Part shown: one piece after another, positions 51,010 to 59,076 of the stretch | How the letters are laid out: every line of letters starts with the position of its first letter | Position numbering within the stretch: position 1 is the first letter of the stretch | Origin: Candidatus Stoquefichus sp. SB1 | GTDB taxonomy: Bacteria; Bacillota_I; Bacilli_A; Erysipelotrichales; Coprobacillaceae | DNA length: 64,000 nucleotides | Assembly (NCBI RefSeq): GCF_001244545.1 | Contig: NZ_LN852696.1 | Span: 62,001 to 126,000, forward strand | Direction: 5' to 3' | Position numbers and translations under genes: made by a program | The notes under the pieces: model-generated | Told to the model about the DNA's origin: nothing | Seen by the model: the letters and a program-made list of their open reading frames with translations, nothing else | Database searches by the model: none

Positions 51010-51691
51010 AAGAGTTGTAAAAGAAGCTTTTTTGTCTTCTATTCCAGTGATGATGGGTTATATTGTATTAGGGATTGCTTTTGGAATGTTACTGGAAAGT
51101 AAAGGGTATGGTGTTATCTATGCACTATTGATGAGTGTTTTTATTTATGCAGGCAGTATGCAATTTGTAGCTATTAATCTTTTAACAAGTGGGGCCAGTT
51201 TAATCAGTGCAGCAATCATGACACTTTTAATTAATGCAAGACATATGGTTTATGGTTTATCAATGATTAAAAAGTTTGAAGGAATGGGAAAACTAAAACC
51301 ATATATGATTTTTTCTTTGACAGATGAAACTTATTCTTTACTTGTTGGCTCTCAGGTTCCAGATGGATGTGATCAAAAATATTATCTATTCCTTATTTCT
51401 TTCTTTGATCAATGTTATTGGGTTATTGGAAGTTTAATAGGTTCTTTGTTAAGTTCGTTTTTAACAATCAATACAACTGGCTTAGATTTTGCTATGACAG
51501 CCTTGTTTGTTGTAATTGTAGTAGAACAGTTTTTAACAAGTGATAAACATTTTTATTCCTATCTAGGATTTGGAGTGAGTTTGATTTGTCTTGTTCTATT
51601 TGGAAGTGAAGCATTCATTATTCCTTCAATGATTGGTATTCTTATTGGACTTATCATGATGTATCAAAAAGGAGGAAGAACAAATGCATGA
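51002..51691 (+). CDS. azlC: AzlC family branched-chain amino acid exporter, large subunit
   Basis: A 229-residue membrane protein: AFLSSIPVMMGYIVLGIAFGML at the start, YAGSMQFVAINLL and LINARHMVYGLSM, which are diagnostic of AzlC. With AzlD it exports branched-chain amino acids. The chosen ATG lies 11 bp after AAAGGA; an in-frame ATG 12 bases upstream overlaps that site. Confidence 0.93.
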   Translation: MDKRVVKEAFLSSIPVMMGYIVLGIAFGMLLESKGYGVIYALLMSVFIYAGSMQFVAINLLTSGASLISAAIMTLLINARHMVYGLSMIKKFEGMGKLKPYMIFSLTDETYSLLVGSQVPDGCDQKYYLFLISFFDQCYWVIGSLIGSLLSSFLTINTTGLDFAMTALFVVIVVEQFLTSDKHFYSYLGFGVSLICLVLFGSEAFIIPSMIGILIGLIMMYQKGGRTNA

Positions 51692-51998
51692 ATTGATATT
51701 AATTGCTGTTATCGCGTTCGTTACATTATTAACTCGTTTATTACCTTTTGTTCTTTTTAAAAAGCATTCTAGCCCTCTTATTGAGTATTTAGGAGATGTT
51801 TTACCATATGCTATTATGGCTATGTTAGTTGTTTATTGTTTGAAAAGCGTTAATCTATTGTCTGGCAATCATGGGATCTGTGAAATATTAGGTGTTGGAA
51901 CAGTTATTTTATTACATATTTTCAAAAGAAATACATTATTATCTATTTTTGGTGGAACACTTATTTATATGTTATGTGTTCAAGTTCTATTTGTATGA
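51684..51998 (+). CDS. azlD: AzlD family transporter, small subunit
   Basis: A 104-residue protein with four hydrophobic segments and the motif TLLTRLLPFVLF near the start, then YLGDVLPYAIMAMLVVYC. Overlaps azlC by 8 bp; forms the two-component exporter with it. Confidence 0.92.
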   Translation: MHELILIAVIAFVTLLTRLLPFVLFKKHSSPLIEYLGDVLPYAIMAMLVVYCLKSVNLLSGNHGICEILGVGTVILLHIFKRNTLLSIFGGTLIYMLCVQVLFV

Positions 51999-52000
51999 TT

Positions 52001-52026
52001 AAAAGTGTTTTGTAACACTTTTTTTG
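52001..52026 (+). terminator. Terminator after azlCD
   Basis: AAAAGTGTT-TTGT-AACACTTTT followed by TTTT. Confidence 0.88.
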
Positions 52027-52054
52027 TTATAATGAAGATAAGGAGGCTGAGATT

Positions 52055-52714
52055 ATGCGTGAAAATATGAAATATGACACAAATCAATATCAATTAAGAG
52101 AATCTGTTTTAAAGAGAATGATGCAAATTATTGCTCAACAAAGATATAAAGAAGCTGGTGGTACAGTCTTTTTTGGTGATTCTATCATTGAATATTGTGA
52201 TTTAGATAAATGGTTTCCCGATATAAAAAATAAGTATAATTGTGGGATTGGTGGCATCACTTCTGATATGTTATTGCATTTTCTTGATGAAGGTGTTATA
52301 AAATATGATCCCAAACAAGTATTCTTAATGATTGGTACCAATGATTTAGGAAATACAATGATGGCGAGTCCAAGAGATATTGCGTTAAATGTTAAGGAGA
52401 TAGTAGAAATCATTCACTATAATTTACCTGATTGTCAAATTTATCTTTTGAGTTGTATCCCATGTTTAGAAAAAGTTCATGGCTATAAAGCAACGAAACA
52501 GGGAATGAGAAGTAATGATGTATTAAAGATGATCTATAAGGAATATAAACGTAGCATTCCTTATGACTATGTTCAGTTGATAAATATCTATCCAGCATTA
52601 TGTAATAAAAAAGGTGATCCAATTGAAGATTATTATGTTGATGGATTACATATTAATGATGAAGGCTATATGAATTTAACAAAAGAAATATATCAGGGAA
52701 TGAATAAAAAATGA
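52055..52714 (+). CDS. SGNH/GDSL hydrolase
   Basis: A 219-residue cytosolic enzyme. Block I is VFFGDSIIE with the catalytic Ser. Block II Gly is in GIGGIT, block III is GTNDL, and block V is DGLHINDEGY with catalytic Asp and His. Family members are esterases/lipases or act on sugar acetyl groups. It overlaps the next gene by 4 bp. Substrate unknown. Confidence 0.9.
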   Translation: MRENMKYDTNQYQLRESVLKRMMQIIAQQRYKEAGGTVFFGDSIIEYCDLDKWFPDIKNKYNCGIGGITSDMLLHFLDEGVIKYDPKQVFLMIGTNDLGNTMMASPRDIALNVKEIVEIIHYNLPDCQIYLLSCIPCLEKVHGYKATKQGMRSNDVLKMIYKEYKRSIPYDYVQLINIYPALCNKKGDPIEDYYVDGLHINDEGYMNLTKEIYQGMNKK

Positions 52715-53268
52715 AAAAAATGATGATAGGGATTGTTTCTTTATCAATAGCCTTGGGTTTAATAGGAATAGGTATTTATTTTAAACAAAATGATGGATAT
52801 GAATTTAAGTATCAAGAAGATGTGATTGATGTTATTAAAGATGATTTACAAATGAGTGAAACGGAATTAACATATTTAAATGAAAAACATTACAAAAAAG
52901 ATGGTTTACATCTTTATATGATAGCTTTAGAAAATATAAACAATTATTATTTTTATATTTTTGAAGAAAAGTCAAATCAAAGGTATCAGAAGTATTATCA
53001 TTTTTCTTATTCAAAATCAGATGAATTGAAAGTTATTCATGATGCTAAAAGTCAATTGACAATAGCTTGTGGAAGTAATGAAGCAGGGAAGATAGCAGGC
53101 TTTGAAATTTGTAGAGCAGGTGCTGGTATAAGAACGATAGATGATAATGCTTATATTATTGAAGTATTTGATAATAATGATATTGATATTTTACCTGTTG
53201 ATGATCAAAAAGAAATCGTTAATGATTATACGATGAGAAGAACTTATATCAATGAAGGAGAACAATGA
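52711..53268 (+). CDS. Membrane-anchored hypothetical protein
   Basis: A 185-residue protein with an N-terminal TM segment (about 4-25) and an extracellular domain with many aromatic and charged residues. No lipobox and no family were recognised. Placed between two hydrolase genes with 4-bp overlaps at both ends. Confidence 0.6.
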   Translation: MKKMMIGIVSLSIALGLIGIGIYFKQNDGYEFKYQEDVIDVIKDDLQMSETELTYLNEKHYKKDGLHLYMIALENINNYYFYIFEEKSNQRYQKYYHFSYSKSDELKVIHDAKSQLTIACGSNEAGKIAGFEICRAGAGIRTIDDNAYIIEVFDNNDIDILPVDDQKEIVNDYTMRRTYINEGEQ

Positions 53269-54002
53269 TGCAAAAGTATTGTGAAATAGAAACATCAAAA
53301 GGTGTTATGCGTGGCTTTTTCCATACCCCTAAAAAAGAACGATTTCCTGTCTGTATTATTTTTCATGGATTTACAGGATGTAATACAGGCACAAAGTTTT
53401 CTTATACACAGTTATCTCGAATGCTAGAGGAACAAGGGATAGGAACGTTGCGTATGGATTTTTTAGGGAGTGGAAATTCAGATTTGAGTTTTAGGGATAT
53501 GACTTTTGAAAATGAACTGGAGTGTGCCTGTACTATTTTAAATGAGGTTTTAAGAATGCCATCAACACAAACCATTTATGTGCTTGGTCATTCAATGGGT
53601 GGCGCAATAGCCAGTGAACTAGCAAAACTTTATCCTGATCAAATTTCTAAGTTATGTTTATGGGCACCTGCGTTTCATCTTCCAACTGCGGTTGAATATT
53701 TAAAAGGTAAACAAGCGAAAGCGAATTATTATGATCATAATGGATTTGAAATTTCTGATGAATTTGTAGAAGATATATTGAAGAGAGATTTTTATGAGGA
53801 TTTAGACATTTATCAGAATCAGTTAATGATTATTCATGGTACAAATGATACAACGGTTCCTTTTGACATTTCTCAAAAATACTTATCTTTGTTTAAAAAT
53901 CCTGTTTTTTATCCAATTGAAGGAGCAACCCATAATTTTGATCAATTAGAACATATTCAAAAGGTTTTGACTCTGACATATAATTTTTTAAGAGATGCCT
54001 AA
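53265..54002 (+). CDS. Alpha/beta hydrolase (serine esterase)
   Basis: A 245-residue protein with oxyanion region IIFHGFTGC, nucleophile elbow GHSMGG (about 107-112), Asp in HGTNDTTVP and His in GATHNFD. Resembles the YqkD/cinnamoyl-esterase type. It starts at two adjacent ATG codons. Substrate unknown. Confidence 0.9.
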   Translation: MMQKYCEIETSKGVMRGFFHTPKKERFPVCIIFHGFTGCNTGTKFSYTQLSRMLEEQGIGTLRMDFLGSGNSDLSFRDMTFENELECACTILNEVLRMPSTQTIYVLGHSMGGAIASELAKLYPDQISKLCLWAPAFHLPTAVEYLKGKQAKANYYDHNGFEISDEFVEDILKRDFYEDLDIYQNQLMIIHGTNDTTVPFDISQKYLSLFKNPVFYPIEGATHNFDQLEHIQKVLTLTYNFLRDA

Positions 54003-54013
54003 GGGCATCTTTT
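53992..54013 (+). terminator. Terminator after the hydrolase operon
   Basis: AGATGCC / GGCATCT with a short TAA(G) loop, then TTTT; overlaps the stop codon. Confidence 0.8.
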
Positions 54014-54123
54014 GTCTTTCATTGTTGTTTATGAAAACGCTATCTCTTTTTGCGGTGTGTAATGAATTGATGAAAAGGCTGATAAAGAGAAGACTTTTTG
54101 TGTAGATACAATTATATTTTTAG

Positions 54124-54151
54124 TTGTGTTTTGACATAATTGTGATATAAT
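54124..54151 (+). promoter_or_regulatory. Promoter of typA
   Basis: TTGTGT (54124-54129), 16 bp, TATAAT (54146-54151). Confidence 0.6.
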
Positions 54152-54181
54152 CAAAAAGGCGAAAAGGAGTGCGTAAAATAG

Positions 54182-55999
54182 ATGAATAACATTAGAAATA
54201 TAGCAATTATTGCACACGTAGACCACGGTAAAACAACTTTGGTTGATCAATTATTAAAGTTATCTGGAACATTAGAAGATAATGAACAGATTGCTGATAG
54301 AGCTATGGATTCAAATGCCATAGAAAGAGAAAGAGGAATTACTATTTTAGCTAAGAATACAGCTATTAATTATAAAGACTATCGTATCAATATTATGGAT
54401 ACACCAGGTCATGCTGACTTTGGTGGAGAAGTAGAACGTATCATGAATATGGTTGATGGTGTTTTATTGGTTGTTGATGCTTATGAAGGAACAATGCCTC
54501 AAACACGTTTTGTATTAAAGAAAGCTTTAGAAGCAAAGGTTAAACCTATTGTTGTTATTAATAAAGTAGATAGACCAGTTGTTCGTATTAATGAAGTTAT
54601 GGACGAAGTCTTAGAATTATTTATGGAATTAGGTGCTGATGATAATCAGTTAGATTTCCCAACTGTATTTGTTTCAGCGTTGATGGGAACATCTAGTTTA
54701 GATTCTGATATTTCTACACAGGTTCCTAATATGGATTGTTTATTTGATATGATTATCCGTGAGATTCCTGCACCTTTGGTTGATGAAGAAGGTGATTTAC
54801 AGTTCCAGCCAGCTTTATTAGATTATAATGATTATGTTGGACGTATTGGAATTGGACGTATTCAAAGAGGAAAGATTCATGTTAATGAAACTGTTGTATG
54901 TTTACGTGCTGATGGAACAAAAACACAATTTAGAATTCAAAAATTATTTGGTTTTATTGGTTTACATAGAATTGAAGTTGAGGAAGCAAGTGCCGGTGAT
55001 ATTGTTGCCGTTGCAGGTTTAGCAGATATTGGTGTTGGTGAAACAGTTTGTGCTTTAGGAAATGAAGAAGCTTTACCATTATTACGTATTGATGAACCAA
55101 CAATTCAAATGGTTTTTGGAACAAATACTTCACCTTTTGCAGGTAAAGAAGGAAAATTTGTAACAGCAAGTAAAGTTGAAGAAAGATTATTTAAAGAAAC
55201 AAATCGTGATGTATCATTAAAGATTGAGAGAGTTCCTAATGCTGAAGAATGGGTTGTATCAGGACGTGGAGAATTACATTTATCAATCTTAATTGAAAAT
55301 ATGCGTAGAGAAGGTTTTGAATTACAAGTTTCTAAACCTAAAGTTATCATTAAAGAAATAGATGGTGTGAAATGTGAACCATATGAAGAAGTTTTTATTG
55401 AAGCACCTGATGAATGTATTGGAAGTGTTATTGAATCTTTAGGATTTAGAAGAGGTACATTAGAAAATATGGAATCAGATAATGGAATGACAAAAGTTCA
55501 TTATATTATTCCATCTCGTGGATTAATTGGTTTTATGACGAATTTCTTAACAATGACAAAAGGATACGGAATTATCAATCATTCATATTTAGATTATCGT
55601 CCAATGGAAGGTGATACGGTTGGAGAAAGACAATTAGGTGTTCTTGTTTCAATTGATTCAGGACAAACAACTGCTTATGCTTTAGGTGGTGTTGAAGATC
55701 GTGGAGTGCTATTTGTAGGACCAGGAATTAATGTTTATGAAGGAATGATTGTGGGAGAACATAGCCGTGATAATGATTTGGTTGTTAATGTCACAAAAGG
55801 AAAACAATTAACAAATACCCGTTCATCTACAAAAGATTCAACAGTTGTTTTAAAGAAACCTAGATTCTTTAATCTTGAAGCATGTTTAGATTATATTAAT
55901 GATGATGAACTTGTTGAAGTAACACCTGAAAATATTCGTTTAAGAAAACGTTTATTAACAGAAAATGAAAGAAGAAAAGCATATAGACAAAGTAATTAA
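54182..55999 (+). CDS. typA: Translational GTPase TypA/BipA
   Basis: A 605-residue ribosome-associated GTPase. G1 AHVDHGKTT, switch region RERGITI, G3 DTPGHADFGGEV and G4 NKVDR are in order in residues 10-135, followed by EF-G-like domains and the TypA-specific C-terminal domain (VHYIIPSRGLIGFMTNF, NHSYLDYRPMEGD). It acts in ribosome assembly and stress growth. AAAGGAG site and own promoter. Confidence 0.97.
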   Translation: MNNIRNIAIIAHVDHGKTTLVDQLLKLSGTLEDNEQIADRAMDSNAIERERGITILAKNTAINYKDYRINIMDTPGHADFGGEVERIMNMVDGVLLVVDAYEGTMPQTRFVLKKALEAKVKPIVVINKVDRPVVRINEVMDEVLELFMELGADDNQLDFPTVFVSALMGTSSLDSDISTQVPNMDCLFDMIIREIPAPLVDEEGDLQFQPALLDYNDYVGRIGIGRIQRGKIHVNETVVCLRADGTKTQFRIQKLFGFIGLHRIEVEEASAGDIVAVAGLADIGVGETVCALGNEEALPLLRIDEPTIQMVFGTNTSPFAGKEGKFVTASKVEERLFKETNRDVSLKIERVPNAEEWVVSGRGELHLSILIENMRREGFELQVSKPKVIIKEIDGVKCEPYEEVFIEAPDECIGSVIESLGFRRGTLENMESDNGMTKVHYIIPSRGLIGFMTNFLTMTKGYGIINHSYLDYRPMEGDTVGERQLGVLVSIDSGQTTAYALGGVEDRGVLFVGPGINVYEGMIVGEHSRDNDLVVNVTKGKQLTNTRSSTKDSTVVLKKPRFFNLEACLDYINDDELVEVTPENIRLRKRLLTENERRKAYRQSN

Positions 56000-56027
56000 T
56001 GGAGGCAGTTATGCCTTCATTTTTTGA
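55997..56027 (+). terminator. Terminator after typA
   Basis: AATGGAGGCA / TGCCTTCATT with a GTTA loop, followed by TTTT. Confidence 0.85.
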
Positions 56028-56088
56028 TGTGGAATAATATATAAATAAATGGTATAATTATTTATATTTTGGGGAAGGGGAATAAAAA

Positions 56089-56994
56089 ATGAAAAAATTA
56101 GTAGGTTTTGAGCAGATTGGTTTTACAGTCAATTCTCAATACAATTGTGCCTATGGAACAATTGATGGATATCAGTTTGTTGTTACGTTTTTACCACAGC
56201 CAAGACAGTATTCAATTATGACTACTGTAAAAGCTGATGAAGAGACAGGAGCTATGGAGCAATATTTAGAAAATATGGATAAAGGAACATTTATCAATTG
56301 GGCAGTATACAAAGATAATGCGGTTGTCATCAATGTTAAGAATCAAAAAGCACTTGATGTATGGGCATTACAAAAAATAATGCAGGATGTTGCTTTGGCT
56401 TCATCACAAAATGGTTATGTTCAATGCTGTCGTCATTGTGGTGAAGAAGTTGCTATTTATCCATCAAGTATTAATGGGCATATAGATTTGGCATGTGAAA
56501 GTTGTTTGGCTAGATTCACAAGTCAACAGCCACCAATAAAAGATGTCAATTTACCATTAGGAATTGTTGGATCATTAATAGGATCAGTTATTGGCATTGC
56601 TGTATGGGTTTTGATTTATCAATTAGGGTATGTTGCCGGAATTACTGGGTTTATTATGGCTGTCTGCGCTTTTAAAGGTTATGAATTATTAGGTGGACGG
56701 ATTGATAAGAAAGGTGTTTATATTGCGATTATTATTTCAATTATTATGCTAGCAGTTGCTGAGATGATTTGTCTTGGTATTGAAATTCATGCACTTTATA
56801 GTGATTATTATGCGATTTCATTCTTTGATGCCATGTCTGTTGTTCCATCTTTCTTGGGTGAAAGTGAAATTATGGGAGCAGTATTAGGAGATTTAGGATT
56901 TGGATATGTTTTCATGGCAGTTGCAAGCTTCTCATATATTAGGAATATCCAAAAAAGAGTGAATACAGAAGGTGTTATTGAACGTATTGGATAG
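56089..56994 (+). CDS. Zinc-ribbon membrane protein of unknown function
   Basis: A 301-residue protein. Residues 1-120 form a soluble domain, followed by a zinc ribbon CCRHCGEEV...CESCLARF (about 120-150) and four hydrophobic segments (about 160-180, 185-200, 215-240 and 268-285). The two-part plan (cytosolic ribbon plus TM helices) is common in Erysipelotrichia but has no assigned role. Stands alone between two terminators. Confidence 0.65.
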   Translation: MKKLVGFEQIGFTVNSQYNCAYGTIDGYQFVVTFLPQPRQYSIMTTVKADEETGAMEQYLENMDKGTFINWAVYKDNAVVINVKNQKALDVWALQKIMQDVALASSQNGYVQCCRHCGEEVAIYPSSINGHIDLACESCLARFTSQQPPIKDVNLPLGIVGSLIGSVIGIAVWVLIYQLGYVAGITGFIMAVCAFKGYELLGGRIDKKGVYIAIIISIIMLAVAEMICLGIEIHALYSDYYAISFFDAMSVVPSFLGESEIMGAVLGDLGFGYVFMAVASFSYIRNIQKRVNTEGVIERIG

Positions 56995-57000
56995 ACAAAA

Positions 57001-57034
57001 AGAACGGATTATCGACATAAAATAGTCCGTTTTA
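57001..57034 (+). terminator. Terminator
   Basis: AACGGA-TTA / TAG-TCCGTT with an internal AT-rich loop, followed by TTTTATC. Confidence 0.7.
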
Positions 57035-57159
57035 TCTTTTTATTACAGAATTATCATAAATATATGAATAATAAAATGGGAAAATCATAAATTTCGGAAT
57101 AAAGTTTGTGTTAATTGCAAAAAAGTGTTATATTATCATTAATAAATGAGGGCAATCTC

Positions 57160-57188
57160 TTGAAAAAGTAATCGCTTTCATTTATAAT
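57160..57188 (+). promoter_or_regulatory. Promoter with a CcpA (cre)-type site in the spacer
   Basis: TTGAAA (57160-57165), 17 bp, TATAAT (57183-57188). The spacer holds AGTAATCGCTTTCA (57167-57180), whose complement TGAAAGCGATTACT fits the cre consensus TGNAANCGNWNNCW. Repression by CcpA would block polymerase directly. Confidence 0.6.
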
Positions 57189-57208
57189 ATGATTAAGGAG
57201 GACGGATA

Positions 57209-57427
57209 GTGAAACTTAAATTACAAGTACAATTTAATAATAAAAATGTTGAAACAGCAAATATTGAGAAATTAGTGAAAGAGGATGTTAAATCAAAAGG
57301 TGTCAAAATGACAACTGTTGATACATTAGAGGTTTACTATAAACCAGAAGATTCTTCAGTATATTATGTTGCGACAACAAAAACTGGTGAAGTTGTTGGA
57401 AATGATCAACCACTATACATTGGTTAG
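57209..57427 (+). CDS. DUF6465 family small protein
   Basis: A 72-residue protein (KLKLQVQFNNKNVETANIEKLVKEDVKSKG..., EVYYKPEDSSVYYVATTK), starting with GTG after AGGAGG. This pattern of a short helical half followed by EVYYKPE...YYV is that of DUF6465. Role unknown; often linked to phasin-like or polysaccharide proteins only by annotation. Possibly glucose-repressed through the cre site. Confidence 0.7.
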   Translation: MKLKLQVQFNNKNVETANIEKLVKEDVKSKGVKMTTVDTLEVYYKPEDSSVYYVATTKTGEVVGNDQPLYIG

Positions 57428-57461
57428 AACTTAATATTACAAAAAAATGATATACCCAAAA

Positions 57462-57497
57462 ATAAAAGAATCATATTTTATATATGGTTCTTTTTTC
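57462..57497. terminator. Bidirectional terminator between convergent genes
   Basis: AAAGAATCATAT / ATATGGTTCTTT with A and T tracts on the two sides. Confidence 0.7.
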
Positions 57498-59046
57498 TTG
57501 TATAAAGTAAATATGAGATAGCTGTTATTGTAATAATACCACAAATACAAAGCACTCCATACATAATTTGAAGTGATGCATTTGTTTGAGACTTTGGTGT
57601 CTTTTGAATTGTTTGTGTTTGATGAGATTGGTTTTGAGAAGGGGCTGTAGGTGATTGATTTTGAGAAGGTTTTGTAGAAGAATGATTTTGTGGAATTTGT
57701 TGATGATTTGAAGAAATAGGTTTTGTCTTTTTTAATTGAGGATGAGAAAAAATGTTTTCAGATAATGAAGGAAGAAGTATTGGTTTATCTTGAATCAATG
57801 GATTTTGTGGAAGTGGTTCTTGAACATTTTCATTTTCAGGATTTTCGGGTTGAGTGTTTTCAATATTTTGTTCAGGTTCTTTATTATCGATTTCAGCATC
57901 TTCTTCCTCTTCATGATCAGGAAGAATATCAATACCACCGCCACGACCACCTTCATAGTCACGATATGATAAATCATCTTCATCCATAACAGCAATATTA
58001 CTATTATACTCCTGATCATCTATATGAACCTTGATGTAATATTCAAGGTAAGAACTTTCATTAGCAATAATGAGATCGGTTCTATGATTGAAAGCAGCCT
58101 CTTCAATTCGAAAAGCTTCAGTCTGTATCCATTCATCGTTAACGTTGCTACGAATATAGATTTCATAGTCGGCTGGCAGTTGTTGATAGGAAAGTGTAAT
58201 TGTATGAAAGGTTTGCTGGTAAAATTGATTCCATTTTTTCTTAACATCAGTAATTGCTAAACCGCCAGGTGTAGATATCACTCTTGTTGTAGGGGTATAA
58301 AGTTGATGAATATCTGCTAATTGAAAGGTTTGATTATTGAATGGAATGTTTCCAGTCAATTGACCATGGTAAAAGTAATATTGATAAGGATTTAATTCAT
58401 TATATTCATTGATATTCCATTGAATTGGAAGATTATAAGCTTGGGTTTCTCCCTGATAACAGACATATATATAGTTATCAGTTTGAGGAAGCATCTGTGT
58501 AGTTAAAGGTTGATTGGAATTGAGAATGGTTGTATCTAAATAGGATTTATGTAAATAGTCATATAAAACAGGGTGTTTGGCATATTGTACACTTCCATTT
58601 ATGATATTTTTCTTATTAAGTTTTAAAGCAGAATTTTCAGATTGAATGGCTGCTGTTTGATGATCCAATGCATTGATTTGGATGGCTTCAAGGTTACAGA
58701 TTCCTTGTGGGAAAACTTGGATTAAACCATTCTCTCCACCTTCTCCTTGAATTATAATCTCAGTAAAATCATAAGAAATCAATGTAAGTTCAGATTGAAC
58801 ATAAATTGTAAATTGATTTGTATTGATAATCAAAGGAGCAGTAGGTAAAAGTTCTAATACAAATGTCTCATCAACAGTAATATCATCAGTAAGATCTAAA
58901 GTTCCGCCTGAACGTCGATGCTCAATAAGCCAATTTTTGAATTCAGAAAAATGAGCAGCTTCATTTTTTTGCGTTGCATAGGCTGGGATAGGGAGACAAA
59001 AGCAGTATAAACATGTTAAAATAAATACAGTGAATAAGCGTTTCAT
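57478..59046 (-). CDS. Secreted surface protein with Pro/Gln/Asn-rich stalk and C-terminal TM
   Basis: A 522-residue protein: signal peptide (MKRLFTVFILTCLYCFCLPIPAYA), a folded part (about 25-375) containing repeated beta-helix-like text, an acidic stretch, a disordered Pro/Gln/Ser/Asn-rich stalk (about 390-485) and a C-terminal TM helix (about 488-512) followed by a basic tail. No LPXTG motif, so it is held by the TM segment, not sortase. The start at 59046 follows AAAGGAG; a further ATG 15 bases upstream is inside that site. Divergent from the sensor kinase gene, so probably its target or partner. Confidence 0.7.
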   Translation of the reverse strand: MKRLFTVFILTCLYCFCLPIPAYATQKNEAAHFSEFKNWLIEHRRSGGTLDLTDDITVDETFVLELLPTAPLIINTNQFTIYVQSELTLISYDFTEIIIQGEGGENGLIQVFPQGICNLEAIQINALDHQTAAIQSENSALKLNKKNIINGSVQYAKHPVLYDYLHKSYLDTTILNSNQPLTTQMLPQTDNYIYVCYQGETQAYNLPIQWNINEYNELNPYQYYFYHGQLTGNIPFNNQTFQLADIHQLYTPTTRVISTPGGLAITDVKKKWNQFYQQTFHTITLSYQQLPADYEIYIRSNVNDEWIQTEAFRIEEAAFNHRTDLIIANESSYLEYYIKVHIDDQEYNSNIAVMDEDDLSYRDYEGGRGGGIDILPDHEEEEDAEIDNKEPEQNIENTQPENPENENVQEPLPQNPLIQDKPILLPSLSENIFSHPQLKKTKPISSNHQQIPQNHSSTKPSQNQSPTAPSQNQSHQTQTIQKTPKSQTNASLQIMYGVLCICGIITITAISYLLYTRKKNHI

Positions 59047-59076
59047 AATAACTCCTTTCATAAAGTAGGTGAAAAA

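Noticed and set aside
54031-54045. TGAAAACGCTATCT as a cre site for typA
   Set aside because: It fits the loose consensus but lies about 100 bp upstream of the typA promoter and just after a terminator; chance is likely in this AT-rich DNA.
57723-58260. Plus-strand and minus-strand frames within the surface protein gene
   Set aside because: Low-complexity shadows of the Pro/Gln-rich stalk and beta domain.
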